Shown in pieces: positions 57,012-64,000 of a stretch of 64,000 nt of DNA; the first letter of the stretch is position 1, and each line of letters opens with the position of its first letter. The position numbers and the translations under genes were made by a program. The stretch is taken from the NCBI RefSeq assembly GCF_016124325.1, contig NZ_WGNY01000020.1:1-64000 (forward strand), given 5' to 3'. The notes under the pieces are model-generated. The model searched no databases. It had not been told where the DNA came from and was given only the letters and a program-made list of their open reading frames with translations. The stretch is from Phenylobacterium sp. (GTDB lineage: Bacteria > Pseudomonadota > Alphaproteobacteria > Caulobacterales > Caulobacteraceae).

Positions 57012-58343
57012 TCAGGGCGATGGTGGGCGTTCGCCAGGAAGGCGCTCGGGCGTTCGCCCGCGCCTCTGCGCGGAAGGTGCCTTCCGCGGCTTAGGGGGCT
57101 TGCGCACGTTGATGGCGCCGGCATCAAGCGTGTTCTTGATGTGCGACGCGTAGAACTTCTCAATCATCTCGACGCTGGTGCGGCAGTTCTTCGCGATCTG
57201 ATAGATGTCCGCCCCCTCCATGAGCCGTAGGCAGATGTAGGTGTGTCGCAGGCTGTACGCGGTGCGAGCATTGCCTTCCCGATCCGTCTTCAGCCCAAGT
57301 TCGTCCAAGATCGCGTTCAGCAGCTCGCGTTGCACTTTCCCGAAGATCAAATCCGTGGGCTTCGGGTCGTGACGCTTCCGGAGGCGCAGCAGTGGCTGTA
57401 CGGCGCCGGGCATGCTCTTGCAGTAGCCGACGCCGCGCTTCCCCCGGACTTCGATCTCCAAAATCCGCTGGCTGGTCTCCTCGTCGATGACCACATTGAC
57501 GTCCCGATACTCGAGCCGGGACGCCTCGTCGGGCCGCAGCCCCGTGTTGACCATGAAGAGCACGTAGTCGTGGAACTGCTCGCACTCGCCGCGCCAGCGC
57601 TCGTTCTTCGGATTGCGGGCGCGTTCCCGCGTCGCCTCGTAGAGGCGCTTGTACTCCTCGGGGGAGAACCAGGCCCGGTGCGAGATCTTGCCAGATGCCT
57701 TGTACGGCGCCGACATGTCCGGTAGCGCAGCGATCCAGCCCTTGCGGTTCGCCGTCTTCAGCACCTGGCGAAGCGTCACGAGTTCCTGGTGCAACGTGCT
57801 GCGAGCTGGGCGCTTCGGCGCCGCCTTGTTTCGGCCCCGGCCACGCTTGTCGGCCACGGGCTCCGACGGATTCAGTCGGTGGACCCGATACTCCTGAATC
57901 AAGCCCGCGGTGATCTCGCTGAGGGGACGGTCACCAAAGAATGGGAGCAGATACAGCCGCAGATGCCGCGACTTCCCCTCGACATATTCGGCGTTCCGCT
58001 CGCCGTGGGTGATGACGCCGTACTCGGCCACGAACACGTCGGCCGCCTCTCGGAAGGTCGGTCCCGTCGGCTTTGCCTTAGGCCTTGGCCGCAGGAAGAG
58101 CGGCTCTCCAGCGGCGGCGCGTTCGTCGTCGGTCGGCAAGGGAAGGCCTCGCCGACGTAGGCGATCGTCAGCGTACCGCTCCATGTACCACTCTCGGGCA
58201 AAGTCCATCGCGAGGGTGAGGCTCTTCTGGCGCGTCGTCTGGCGGTGATTCCGACCGCTAAGAAACACCGCACACTGCCAGAAGCTGCTGTTTTCGCGGC
58301 GGTACACATGGACTTTTCCGTCCATGAGGGTGTGGCTTTCCAT
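57012..58343 (-). CDS. Tyrosine-recombinase integrase
   Basis: A 443-aa site-specific recombinase. It has an N-terminal arm-binding region, a SAM-like core-binding domain (VFVAEYGVITHGERNAEYVE), and a catalytic domain with Arg in NTGLRPDEASRLEY, the second box AYSLRHTYICLRL and the nucleophile EKFYASHI. In box II the usual first His of HxxR is a Tyr (YSLR), which occurs in some active members. The gene ends the mobile region and reads away from the truncated tRNA-Leu 120 bp to the right. It is the likely integrase of the element. The 234 bases before the operon to its left hold no gene that I can support. Confidence 0.92.
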   Translation of the reverse strand: MESHTLMDGKVHVYRRENSSFWQCAVFLSGRNHRQTTRQKSLTLAMDFAREWYMERYADDRLRRRGLPLPTDDERAAAGEPLFLRPRPKAKPTGPTFREAADVFVAEYGVITHGERNAEYVEGKSRHLRLYLLPFFGDRPLSEITAGLIQEYRVHRLNPSEPVADKRGRGRNKAAPKRPARSTLHQELVTLRQVLKTANRKGWIAALPDMSAPYKASGKISHRAWFSPEEYKRLYEATRERARNPKNERWRGECEQFHDYVLFMVNTGLRPDEASRLEYRDVNVVIDEETSQRILEIEVRGKRGVGYCKSMPGAVQPLLRLRKRHDPKPTDLIFGKVQRELLNAILDELGLKTDREGNARTAYSLRHTYICLRLMEGADIYQIAKNCRTSVEMIEKFYASHIKNTLDAGAINVRKPPKPRKAPSAQRRGRTPERLPGERPPSP

Positions 58344-58391
58344 GGCCCTGCCTCACTTCCCGGATCAACGGGACTAATGTGTAAGGCATGT

Positions 58392-58441
58392 GTAAACTCG
58401 GCGCACTACGTTAAGTCACTGAGATGACTACGTAAGTTTAC
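58392..58441. repeat. Integrase arm-type repeats in the attachment region
   Basis: GTAAACT (58392-58398) and its complement AGTTTAC (58435-58441), plus the direct repeats ACTACGTTAAGT (58405-58416) and ACTACGTAAGT (58427-58437), cluster in the ~120 bp between integrase and tRNA. Such repeats are usual at the arm sites of tyrosine integrases. Confidence 0.5.
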
Positions 58442-58463
58442 GACCTGATGGCCCGAAATGCGC

Positions 58464-58501
58464 TTTTGAGTCTGCCGCGTCTACCATTTCGCCACTGGGG
58501 C
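58464..58501 (-). pseudogene. Truncated tRNA-Leu(CAA): 5' half only, disrupted attachment site
   Basis: The minus strand reads GCCCCAGTGGCGAAATGGT, then AGACGCGGCAGA, then CTCAAAA: acceptor 5' strand, D arm, anticodon 5' stem and the anticodon loop with CAA. After the loop the sequence becomes GCGCATTTCGGGCC, which cannot pair with GCAGA or the acceptor strand, so the gene is cut at the anticodon loop. This is the expected crossover position of many tRNA-targeting integrases, but the 3' half is not restored by the element here. Confidence 0.8.
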
Positions 58502-58636
58502 CCGGTCTCCCGGTCGTGGGCGCGGCGCAACATAGGGTCCGCCGCGACGGCGTCAACGCGCCGCCGCATTTGCTCTGCGTCAATGAGTCGATGCGCGGAA
58601 TCGACGGCAATGCTTGAGTTTGCGCCGCAGCCCGCG

Positions 58637-58655
58637 TAATTGATAATCACTCGCA
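58637..58655 (+). promoter_or_regulatory. Putative Fur box upstream of feoA
   Basis: TAATTGATAATCACTCGCA contains the TGATAATCA core of Fur-type boxes and lies 21-39 bp before the feoA start. Iron-dependent repression of feoAB is common, which supports the reading. Confidence 0.45.
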
Positions 58656-58675
58656 AGAGCCGCGCAGGACCCGCG

Positions 58676-59011
58676 ATGCACGACATGCTGGCCGATCCGA
58701 TCCAGGCTTCCGCCGCCGAGGCGCCCGTCGAAGCCGACGGCGCGCGCGTACGGCTGAGCCGGGCGCGGCCGGGCGACCGCGGGGTCATCGTCGAGGTGGC
58801 TGCCGCCAGCCATCCGGGCGACCACGGCGTCCACGCCGAGGAGCTGCACCGCCGGCTGCTGGAGTTCGGCTTCGTCGAGGGCGCCCACGTCGAGGTGCTG
58901 CACGAGGGCGCCATCCGCCGCGACCCGATCGCCGTGCGGCTCGACGACATGCGCGTGGCGCTGCGTCGGCGCGACGCCGACGACGTGTGGGTGCGCCTGG
59001 AGCCCAAATGA
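58676..59011 (+). CDS. feoA: Ferrous iron transport protein FeoA
   Basis: The product is 111 aa from ATG 58676. The SH3-like FeoA domain is visible in RLSRARPGDRGVIVEVAAAS, HRRLLEFGFVEGAHVEVLHE, PIAVRLDDMRVALRR. It has a ~30-residue N-terminal extension. It is a cytoplasmic partner of FeoB. Its TGA overlaps the feoB ATG. A Fur-like box lies upstream. Confidence 0.9.
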   Translation: MHDMLADPIQASAAEAPVEADGARVRLSRARPGDRGVIVEVAAASHPGDHGVHAEELHRRLLEFGFVEGAHVEVLHEGAIRRDPIAVRLDDMRVALRRRDADDVWVRLEPK

Positions 59012-60882
59012 GTGAAGTCGCCATCCGGCCCGCCCGCGTGGCGCTGGTCGGCAATCCCAATACCGGCAAGACCGCGCTCTTCAACGCGCTCACCGGCAGC
59101 CGCCAGAAGGTGGCCAACTACGCCGGCGTGACCGTCGAGCGGAAGGAAGGCTTCATCACCACGCCCGCCGGGCGCAGCCTGTCGATCCTCGACCTGCCGG
59201 GCACCTACTCCCTGCGCGCGCGCAGCCCCGACGAGGCGGTCACCCGCGACGCGGTGCTGGGCCGGCTGGCCGGCGAGGCCGAGCCCGACGTGGTGGTGGC
59301 CGTGGCCGACGCCACCAACCTGCGCCTCGTCCTGCGCCTGATCCTGGAGCTGAAGGCCGTCGGCCGGCCGATGGTGCTGGCGCTCAACATGTACGACATC
59401 GCCCAGCGCCAGGGCCTGCGGATCGACCTCGAAGGCCTGGCCCGCGAGCTGGGCTGCCCGATCGTCACCACCGTGGCCACCCGCAAGCGCGGGATCGACG
59501 AGCTGACCGCCAAGGTCGAGCAGGTGATCGCCTCCGGCGCCCTGGCCGGCGACAACCGCTGGCGCGAGCCCTCCGCCGGCGAGATCCGCGACGCCCACCG
59601 CGAGGCCCAGCGCATCCTGAAGGCCTATGTGCGCCCGCCCGAGCGGCCCGACACCGTCACCGGCCGCGTCGACGCGGTGCTGCTGCACCCGGTGGCGGGC
59701 CTGGCCATCCTGCTGGGCCTGCTGTTCCTGATGTTCCAGGCGGTCTTCACCTGGGCTGCGCCGGCGCAGGACGCGATCGATGCGTCCTTCCAGTGGCTGG
59801 GCGCGGCGGTGAGCGCCGGCCTGCCCGACGGCCTGCTGAAGAGCTTCATCGCCGACGGGGTGATCGCGGGCGTGGGCTCGGTGCTGGTGTTCCTGCCCCA
59901 GATCCTGGTGCTGTTCTTCTTCATCATCATGCTGGAGGACTTCGGCTACATGGCCCGGGCCGCGTTCCTGATGGACCGGATCATGGGCGGCGCCGGCCTG
60001 CACGGGCGCGCCTTCATCCCCCTGCTCTCCAGCTTCGCCTGCGCGATCCCCGGGATCATGTCGACGCGGGTGATCGACAACAAGCGCGACCGGCTCACCA
60101 CCATCCTGGTGGCGCCCTTGATGACATGCTCGGCGCGCATCCCGGTCTACACCCTGATCATCGGCGCCTTCATCCCCGACACCCGGGTCTGGGGCCTGCT
60201 CAGCCTCCAGGGGCTGGTGATGTTCGGCCTCTACGCCGCCGGCATCCTGTCGGCGCTCGCCGTGTCGTTCGTGACCCGCCGGGTCTTCTGGCGCGGGGCG
60301 GTGGAGCCGTTCCTGATGGAGCTGCCGACCTACAAGCTGCCCTCGCCCGCCAACGTGGCGCGCAACCTCTGGCTCCGCGCCCAGATCTTCGTGAACCGCG
60401 CCGGCCGGATCATCTTCCCGCTGATGATCGTGGTGTGGTTCCTCTCCACCTTCCCGGCCCCGCCGCCGGGCGCGACCCAGCCGGCGATCGACTACAGCCT
60501 GGCCGGCCGCCTCGGCCACCTGCTCGGCCCGCTGCTGGCGCCCATCGGCTTCAACTGGCAGATGACCGTGGCCCTGATCCCCGGCTTCGCCGCGCGCGAG
60601 GTGGCTGTGGCCGCGCTGGGCACCGTCTATGCGATCGGCGACGCCGATTCCAACGTGGGCGCGCTGGCCACCCAGCTGGCCCAGCACTGGAGCCTGGCCA
60701 CCGGCCTGTCGTTCCTGGCCTGGTACGTCTTCGCCCCGCAGTGCGCCTCGACCCTGGGCGTGGTGAAGCGCGAGACCAACTCCTGGCGCTGGCCGATCGT
60801 CATGTTCCTCTACATGACCGGGCTGGCCTACCTCGCCTCGTTCATCGTCTATCACACGGCGGTCGCGCTGGGCGGCGGCTGA
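59008..60882 (+). CDS. feoB: Ferrous iron transporter FeoB
   Basis: The product is 624 aa from ATG 59008 (ATGA overlap with feoA). The N-terminal G-protein domain has G1 GNPNTGKT (15-22), G3 DLPGTYSL and G4-region LALNMYD. The membrane part has the two Gate domains (DFGYMARAAFLMDRIMGGAG, LLSSFACAIPGIMSTR, APLMTCSARIPVYTLII) and ends YLASFIVYHTAVALG. It imports Fe(II) across the inner membrane. It is shorter than E. coli FeoB but typical for alphaproteobacteria. No feoC is seen. Confidence 0.96.
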   Translation: MSEVAIRPARVALVGNPNTGKTALFNALTGSRQKVANYAGVTVERKEGFITTPAGRSLSILDLPGTYSLRARSPDEAVTRDAVLGRLAGEAEPDVVVAVADATNLRLVLRLILELKAVGRPMVLALNMYDIAQRQGLRIDLEGLARELGCPIVTTVATRKRGIDELTAKVEQVIASGALAGDNRWREPSAGEIRDAHREAQRILKAYVRPPERPDTVTGRVDAVLLHPVAGLAILLGLLFLMFQAVFTWAAPAQDAIDASFQWLGAAVSAGLPDGLLKSFIADGVIAGVGSVLVFLPQILVLFFFIIMLEDFGYMARAAFLMDRIMGGAGLHGRAFIPLLSSFACAIPGIMSTRVIDNKRDRLTTILVAPLMTCSARIPVYTLIIGAFIPDTRVWGLLSLQGLVMFGLYAAGILSALAVSFVTRRVFWRGAVEPFLMELPTYKLPSPANVARNLWLRAQIFVNRAGRIIFPLMIVVWFLSTFPAPPPGATQPAIDYSLAGRLGHLLGPLLAPIGFNWQMTVALIPGFAAREVAVAALGTVYAIGDADSNVGALATQLAQHWSLATGLSFLAWYVFAPQCASTLGVVKRETNSWRWPIVMFLYMTGLAYLASFIVYHTAVALGGG

Positions 60883-60906
60883 GGGCGTTCCACCCTCAGT
60901 TGTTTT
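60880..60906 (+). terminator. Rho-independent terminator after feoB
   Basis: Stem TGAGGG (60880-60885, sharing the feoB stop codon), loop CGTTCCA, CCCTCA (60893-60898), then GTTGTTTT. Confidence 0.75.
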
Positions 60907-60971
60907 AACCGCTCCTTTTCCGTGCGCTTTAACGACCCGATAAACGACTGGGGCGCAGGCTCGTTTTCACC

Positions 60972-61295
60972 ATGCAGAACGAGCTGGAAATCGCCCACGA
61001 CGCGCCTGTCGCCAGGAAGCCCCCCATGCGGGTCAAGCAGACCCTGTGCAAGCGCGTCCGTGAGGCCCTGCTGTCGCTCGGCGGCGAAGCGCACCGAGCG
61101 ATGGTGATCGCACAGGTGGCCAAGAGTCTTGGCCACGATGTCAGGCAGATTCCGGAGGAGCTCGAGGCCGAGCTCATCCACTCCTTCGAGCAGACCTGGC
61201 GCGACGAGCGCAAGCGCGCCGCCTACGGCTTCCACCTGCCGTTCGGCGAGGGCTCCCACCGCTGGAGCGTGCGCCCGCCGGCGATGGCGGCCTAG
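60972..61295 (+). CDS. Small conserved hypothetical protein, possible winged-HTH-like
   Basis: A 107-aa basic protein. TLCKRVREALLSLGGEAHRA and MVIAQVAKSLGHDV resemble a HARE-HTH-like helical unit. The C-terminal ERKRAAYGFHLPFGEGSHRW is characteristic of proteins found in Caulobacterales. The ATG at 60972 is used; the ribosome site is unclear. Function is unknown. It is separated from feoB by a terminator, so it has its own promoter. Confidence 0.6.
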   Translation: MQNELEIAHDAPVARKPPMRVKQTLCKRVREALLSLGGEAHRAMVIAQVAKSLGHDVRQIPEELEAELIHSFEQTWRDERKRAAYGFHLPFGEGSHRWSVRPPAMAA

Positions 61296-61301
61296 GGCCT
61301 T

Positions 61302-61332
61302 TCCCGTTCGGATGGGCTCCATTTGAACGGGA
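61302..61332. terminator. Hairpin between convergent genes
   Basis: TCCCGTTC (61302-61309) pairs with GAACGGGA (61325-61332), loop 15 bases, between the stops of the small conserved gene and the receiver gene. There is no long T-tract; a bidirectional terminator is likely. Confidence 0.5.
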
Positions 61333-61347
61333 CAGGAAGGCTCCAGG

Positions 61348-61737
61348 TCAAACGCCCGGGCTCGACCCGAGCGCCGCGTCGATCGCCCGGCCGAGTTCGC
61401 GCTCGTTGACCGGCTTGAACAGCACGCCGGCCGGATGGTCCAGGTTGATCCGCCGCATGGTCGCCGGCTCGCGCGAGCCGGTCACGAAGATCACCTTCGA
61501 CCCCACCCGCTCGTGGATGGCGATGGCGGCGTCGACGCCGTCCTTGTCGCCGTCCAGCCGCACGTCCATCAGCACCACCTCGGGCCGGTGCTTCTCGACC
61601 AGGGCGATGGCGTCCTCGGCGGTCGCGGCCGTCCCGCAGACGTTCAGGCCCAGGTTCTCGACCTGAGCCGAGAGCGCCTCGGCGATCAGGAACTCGTCGT
61701 CCACGACGGCGACGCAGGCGCGCGGCTCGCGGATCAT
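61348..61737 (-). CDS. Stand-alone response-regulator receiver domain
   Basis: A 129-aa CheY-like receiver: acidic pair in VAVVDDEFLIAEAL, phospho-acceptor Asp in VVLMDVRLDGDKDGV (~58), Thr/Ser in FVTGSREPAT and Lys in GVLFKPVNERELG. There is no output domain, so it signals by protein contact. It overlaps the stop of the histidine kinase by four bases (ATGA), defining a two-component pair. Confidence 0.93.
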   Translation of the reverse strand: MIREPRACVAVVDDEFLIAEALSAQVENLGLNVCGTAATAEDAIALVEKHRPEVVLMDVRLDGDKDGVDAAIAIHERVGSKVIFVTGSREPATMRRINLDHPAGVLFKPVNERELGRAIDAALGSSPGV

Positions 61738-62888
61738 GGCAACCTCGGCGCGGGCAGGCGAACGACGGTTCGCACGCCGTTCTCCGTTGAAATGTCCAGC
61801 ACGCCGTTGAGCTGCCGCACCAGGCCGGCGACGATGCTGGCGCCCAGGGTCGGTCGGTCGGCGTCCAGGGCGGCCGGATCGTAGCCCACCCCGTCGTCGG
61901 CCACCACCAGCACGACCTCGCCCTCGTCGCCGTCCTTCAGTTCGACCGCGATGGCGCCGCCGCCCTCGGGAAAGGCGTACTTCATCGAATTGGTCACCAG
62001 CTCGGTGACCAGCAGCCCCAGCGGCACGGCGAAGTCCAGGCCGACACGCCGGGGCGGGGCGTCGATCGACAGCCGCGCGGCGTTGTCCCCGGCGCTGTCG
62101 ATCAGGTGGCGCGAGAGGTCCCGCAGGAACGGGGCGATGTCGAAGGTCTCCAGGTCGTTGGAGCCCATCAGCTGGTGGTGGACGAGGCCGATCGCATAGA
62201 CCCGCCCACGCAGCGTCTGCAACGCGGCCCGCGCGCCCGGGTCGCCCAGCCGGCGCGCCTGCAGCAGGATCAGGCTGTCGACGAGCTGCAGGTTGTTCTT
62301 CACCCGGTGATAGACCTCGCGCAGCAGCAGGTCGCGCTGCGCCAGCGCCGCCGTCCGCTCCTCGACGACCCGCTCCAGCTCCTGCTTGGCCGCCTCCACC
62401 GCCGCCAGCGCCCGGTGGCGCTCGTCGACGTCCTCGACCACGGCGATCGCCAGGAAGGGCGTCTCGCCTTCGGGCGTGCGCACCACCGCCGCCGACACGC
62501 GCCCCCAGAACCAGCTTCCGTCCCGCCGCAGGTAGCGCTTCTCGCGCGCGTACGCCTGGATTTCCCCCTGGAACAGCCGGCCGTAGCGCGCCTCGGCCTC
62601 GGGCCGGTCGTCGGGGTGGGTGAACTCCCAGCCGTTGCGGCCCACCAGGTCCTCGGGCTCGTAGCCCAGCATGGCGGCGTAGGCGCGGTTGGCGCGGATG
62701 ATGACGCCCGTCGTCGGGTCCGAATGCACCTTGCCGACGCCGGCGGATTCGAAATCGGCCCGGAAGTGCGCCTCGCGCAGCAGCGTCTCCTGCTGCGCCT
62801 GCGCCTTCTCCTCCAGGGCCGCCGAGAGGTCGGCGTTCAGCCTCTCCAGCTCCGCGATGCGGGCCCGCAGTTCACGCTCGCTCGACAT
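61734..62888 (-). CDS. PAS-containing sensor histidine kinase (HisKA_2 type)
   Basis: The product is 384 aa from ATG 62888. It has an N-terminal coiled coil (RELRARIAELERLNADLSAA) and a PAS domain with PAC (ESAGVGKVHSDPTTGVIIRA to YLRRDGSWFWGRVSAAVV). The HisKA_2 phosphotransfer segment is LLREVYHRVKNNLQLVDSLI (His ~215), and HATPase_c has ELVTNSMKYAFPEGGG and VADDGVGYDP. No membrane segments are present, so it is a cytoplasmic sensor, possibly of light, redox or a small ligand. It transfers to the adjacent receiver protein. Confidence 0.93.
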   Translation of the reverse strand: MSSERELRARIAELERLNADLSAALEEKAQAQQETLLREAHFRADFESAGVGKVHSDPTTGVIIRANRAYAAMLGYEPEDLVGRNGWEFTHPDDRPEAEARYGRLFQGEIQAYAREKRYLRRDGSWFWGRVSAAVVRTPEGETPFLAIAVVEDVDERHRALAAVEAAKQELERVVEERTAALAQRDLLLREVYHRVKNNLQLVDSLILLQARRLGDPGARAALQTLRGRVYAIGLVHHQLMGSNDLETFDIAPFLRDLSRHLIDSAGDNAARLSIDAPPRRVGLDFAVPLGLLVTELVTNSMKYAFPEGGGAIAVELKDGDEGEVVLVVADDGVGYDPAALDADRPTLGASIVAGLVRQLNGVLDISTENGVRTVVRLPAPRLP

Positions 62889-62974
62889 CCGGCGCTCGGC
62901 GCCACCCCCGCTACTCAACAAGCAGTAGTAGCTATCGCAGGGCCTTCAACTCAAGCTCAAGTGTGACGCGCGCG

Positions 62975-63457
62975 CTACGGCCGCGGCGTCGCGCCCGCCA
63001 GCTGGCCCGCGGCCGACTGCAGCCGCACGAGCAGGCGCTTGAGCAGGGTCACCTCCTCGGGCGCCAGGCCCGAGATCAGCGCGGCCTCGTAGGCCAGCGC
63101 CAGCGGCGCGATCTCGCCGTGCAGCCCGCGTCCCTCGGCCGTCAGCGCCAGCACCTGGGAACGGCCGTCGGCGGTGTTGCGCCGCCGGGCCACCAGCCGC
63201 CGCTTGGTCAGCGCCTGGGCCGCGCGGCTCACCGTCACCTTGTCCATCACCGTGCGCGCGACGACCTGCACCTGGGTCATCGGCCCGTCCTCGGCCAGCA
63301 CGCAGATCAGCCGCCACTGCGGAATCGAGAGCCCGAACCGGTCCTCGTAGGCGCGCGCGATCAGGCTCGAGACGGCGTTCGACGCCACCGACAGCCGGTA
63401 GGGCAGATAGGCGTCGAGCCGAAGCCCGGCCTCCTCCTGGCGCGCCTCCACGCTCAT
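62975..63457 (-). CDS. MarR-family transcriptional regulator
   Basis: The product is 160 aa from ATG 63457, which overlaps the stop of the FAH-family gene. The winged HTH of MarR type is LSIPQWRLICVLAEDGPMTQ, VVARTVMDKVTVSRAAQALT, KRRLVARRRNTADGRSQVL. It is co-transcribed with the hydrolase, so it probably regulates aromatic degradation of the homogentisate type in response to an aromatic acid. Confidence 0.92.
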   Translation of the reverse strand: MSVEARQEEAGLRLDAYLPYRLSVASNAVSSLIARAYEDRFGLSIPQWRLICVLAEDGPMTQVQVVARTVMDKVTVSRAAQALTKRRLVARRRNTADGRSQVLALTAEGRGLHGEIAPLALAYEAALISGLAPEEVTLLKRLLVRLQSAAGQLAGATPRP

Positions 63458-64000
63458 GGCGCGGCCACCTCCTGCTCGATGGCGCCGAAGATCGTGTGGC
63501 GGCGGGCGTCGACCATCTCGATCCGCACCCGGTCGCCGGCCTTCAGGAACGGGGTCTTCGGCGCGCCGTGCTGGATCGTCTCGATGGTCCGCACCTCGGC
63601 CAGGCACGAATAGCCCACGCCGCCGTCGGCGATCGGCTTGCCCGGCCCGCCGTCCGGCCCGCGGTTCGACACCGTGCCCGAGCCCACGATCGTGCCGGCC
63701 GAGAGCGCCCGGGTCTTCGCCGCATGGGCCACCAGCGTCCCGAAGTCGAAGGTCATGTCGACCCCGGCGTCGGCCTCGCCCAGCGGCGTGTCGTTCAGCG
63801 ACACCTCCAGCTTGCCGTGCAGCTTGCCGTCCTTCCAGCCGGGCAAGGCGTCGGGCGTCACCGCCACGGGCGAGAACGCCGAGGCCGGTTTCGACTGGAA
63901 GAAGCCGAAGCCCTTCGCCAGCTCGCCGGGGATCAGGTTGCGCAGGCTGACGTCGTTGCAGAGCATCACCAGCCGGATCGCCGCCAGCGCCGTCTCGCGG
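63454..64000 (-). CDS. Fumarylacetoacetate hydrolase family protein, C-terminal part
   Basis: The gene runs off the right edge; 182 codons are visible. VMLCNDVSLRNLIPGELAKG, FFQSKPASAFSPVAVTPDAL, DFGTLVAHAAKTRALSAGTI, VGSGTVSNRG and the ending RVRIEMVDARRHTIFGAIEQ are of the FAH C-C hydrolase family. It probably acts at the end of tyrosine/homogentisate breakdown. It is chromosomal in character. Confidence 0.9.
   Translation of the reverse strand, partial: RETALAAIRLVMLCNDVSLRNLIPGELAKGFGFFQSKPASAFSPVAVTPDALPGWKDGKLHGKLEVSLNDTPLGEADAGVDMTFDFGTLVAHAAKTRALSAGTIVGSGTVSNRGPDGGPGKPIADGGVGYSCLAEVRTIETIQHGAPKTPFLKAGDRVRIEMVDARRHTIFGAIEQEVAAP

Larger units (their letters stand above)
1..58463. mobile_element. 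Integrated mobile element (ICE/IME-like or composite island), left end outside window
   Basis: The right boundary is set by a tyrosine integrase whose gene ends about 120 bp from a tRNA-Leu interrupted in its anticodon loop. The interior carries a Ti-type relaxase, coupling protein, candidate oriT, ArdC, ParB-like protein, two IS110 elements, a toxin-antitoxin pair and accessory metabolic and defence-like genes. No left attachment site or displaced tRNA 3' half is visible, so the element probably starts before base 1. It could also be several nested elements rather than one. The absence of mating-pair genes in this window means autonomous conjugation cannot be inferred. Confidence 0.55.

Noticed and set aside
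47771..58501. The tRNA-Leu at 47.8 kb and the half tRNA at 58.5 kb as two halves of one gene split by a 10.6-kb element
   Set aside because: The 3' half at 47.8 kb cannot pair with the 5' half at 58.5 kb (GCAGA with TCCGG, and a mismatch in the acceptor arm), and the gene at 47.8 kb is complete on its own.
58438..60855. Very long open frame (about 800 codons) antisense to feoB
   Set aside because: It is the complement of feoA/feoB in a high-GC genome; the composition (His/Gly/Gln/Arg-rich) is typical of an antisense shadow, and feoB is unmistakable.
1..64000. CRISPR array or cas genes
   Set aside because: No regularly spaced identical repeats and no Cas-like proteins were seen.
1..64000. 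Ribosomal RNA genes
   Set aside because: No rRNA-like conserved stretches were seen.

Overview
This is a 64 kb window from a high-G+C alphaproteobacterium. A Caulobacterales host (Caulobacter/Phenylobacterium type) is my best guess, from the Ti-type tra genes, the TonB-dependent catabolic uptake style, the HisKA_2-type histidine kinase with a stand-alone receiver, and the feoAB neighbourhood. Nothing in the sequence proves the genus. The right ~5.5 kb (58,464 onward) looks like ordinary chromosome: a truncated tRNA-Leu, feoA-feoB, a small conserved gene, a receiver/histidine-kinase pair, and MarR with a fumarylacetoacetase-family enzyme. Everything left of it, to the window edge, looks like one integrated mobile element or a stack of them. 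It ends in a tyrosine integrase (57,012-58,343) that abuts a tRNA-Leu(CAA) gene cut in its anticodon loop.

Layout. (1) 1-1.7 kb: the tail of an unknown gene and an IS110-family element with a structured non-coding flank. (2) 1.7-29.0 kb: a large catabolic region. It has TonB-dependent and MFS uptake, two luciferase-like monooxygenases with an FMN reductase, a Baeyer-Villiger monooxygenase with its own FAD synthetase, a 2OG-Fe(II) oxygenase and a GST. It also has SDR/MDR/HIBADH dehydrogenases, an acyl-CoA ligase, acyl-CoA dehydrogenase, enoyl-CoA hydratase, thiolase and a complete E1alpha/E1beta/E2 2-oxoacid dehydrogenase. A TetR regulator sits inside. A 9-3-9 inverted-repeat operator recurs upstream of four transcription units, 49-56 bp before three of the minus-strand start codons, so the region is probably one regulon. 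The substrate is not identifiable from sequence; a cyclic ketone or N-heterocycle type compound funnelled to CoA thioesters is an inference. (3) 29.0-30.5 kb: decayed genes (HAD phosphatase, ArsN-like acetyltransferase), an unknown gene and an orphan LuxR-type HTH protein. (4) 30.6-42.4 kb: mobilisation and plasmid-type functions. These are TraA relaxase, a candidate oriT, TraC-TraD-TraG, small regulators, an XRE/HEPN pair, ArdC, DUF736 and a large ParB-like protein. No mating-pair (trb/virB) genes are present here. (5) 42.4-44.4 kb: a second IS110-family element. (6) 44.5-56.8 kb: a defence-like island. It has a WYL-like protein, an XRE regulator, an AbiE-type NTase/antitoxin pair, a complete tRNA-Leu(CAA), a HEPN protein divergent from an HNH nuclease, DUF763, and a seven-gene operon in which every junction overlaps. 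(7) 57.0-58.5 kb: integrase and attachment region.

The seven-gene operon (50,995-56,777) is the best candidate for an undescribed system. It comprises a DUF6932 NTase-like protein, an XRE-ImmA metallopeptidase, a DUF4186 Cys/His protein, a radical SAM enzyme, a DPPW-motif Rossmann protein resembling SAM-dependent methyltransferases, an ASCH-domain protein and a P-loop nucleotide-kinase-like protein. The chemistry suggests modification of, or sensing of modified, nucleotides or nucleic acid, but that is inference. A second notable point is that the element appears to have destroyed the host tRNA-Leu(CAA) and to carry a different, complete tRNA-Leu(CAA), which may be a built-in replacement.
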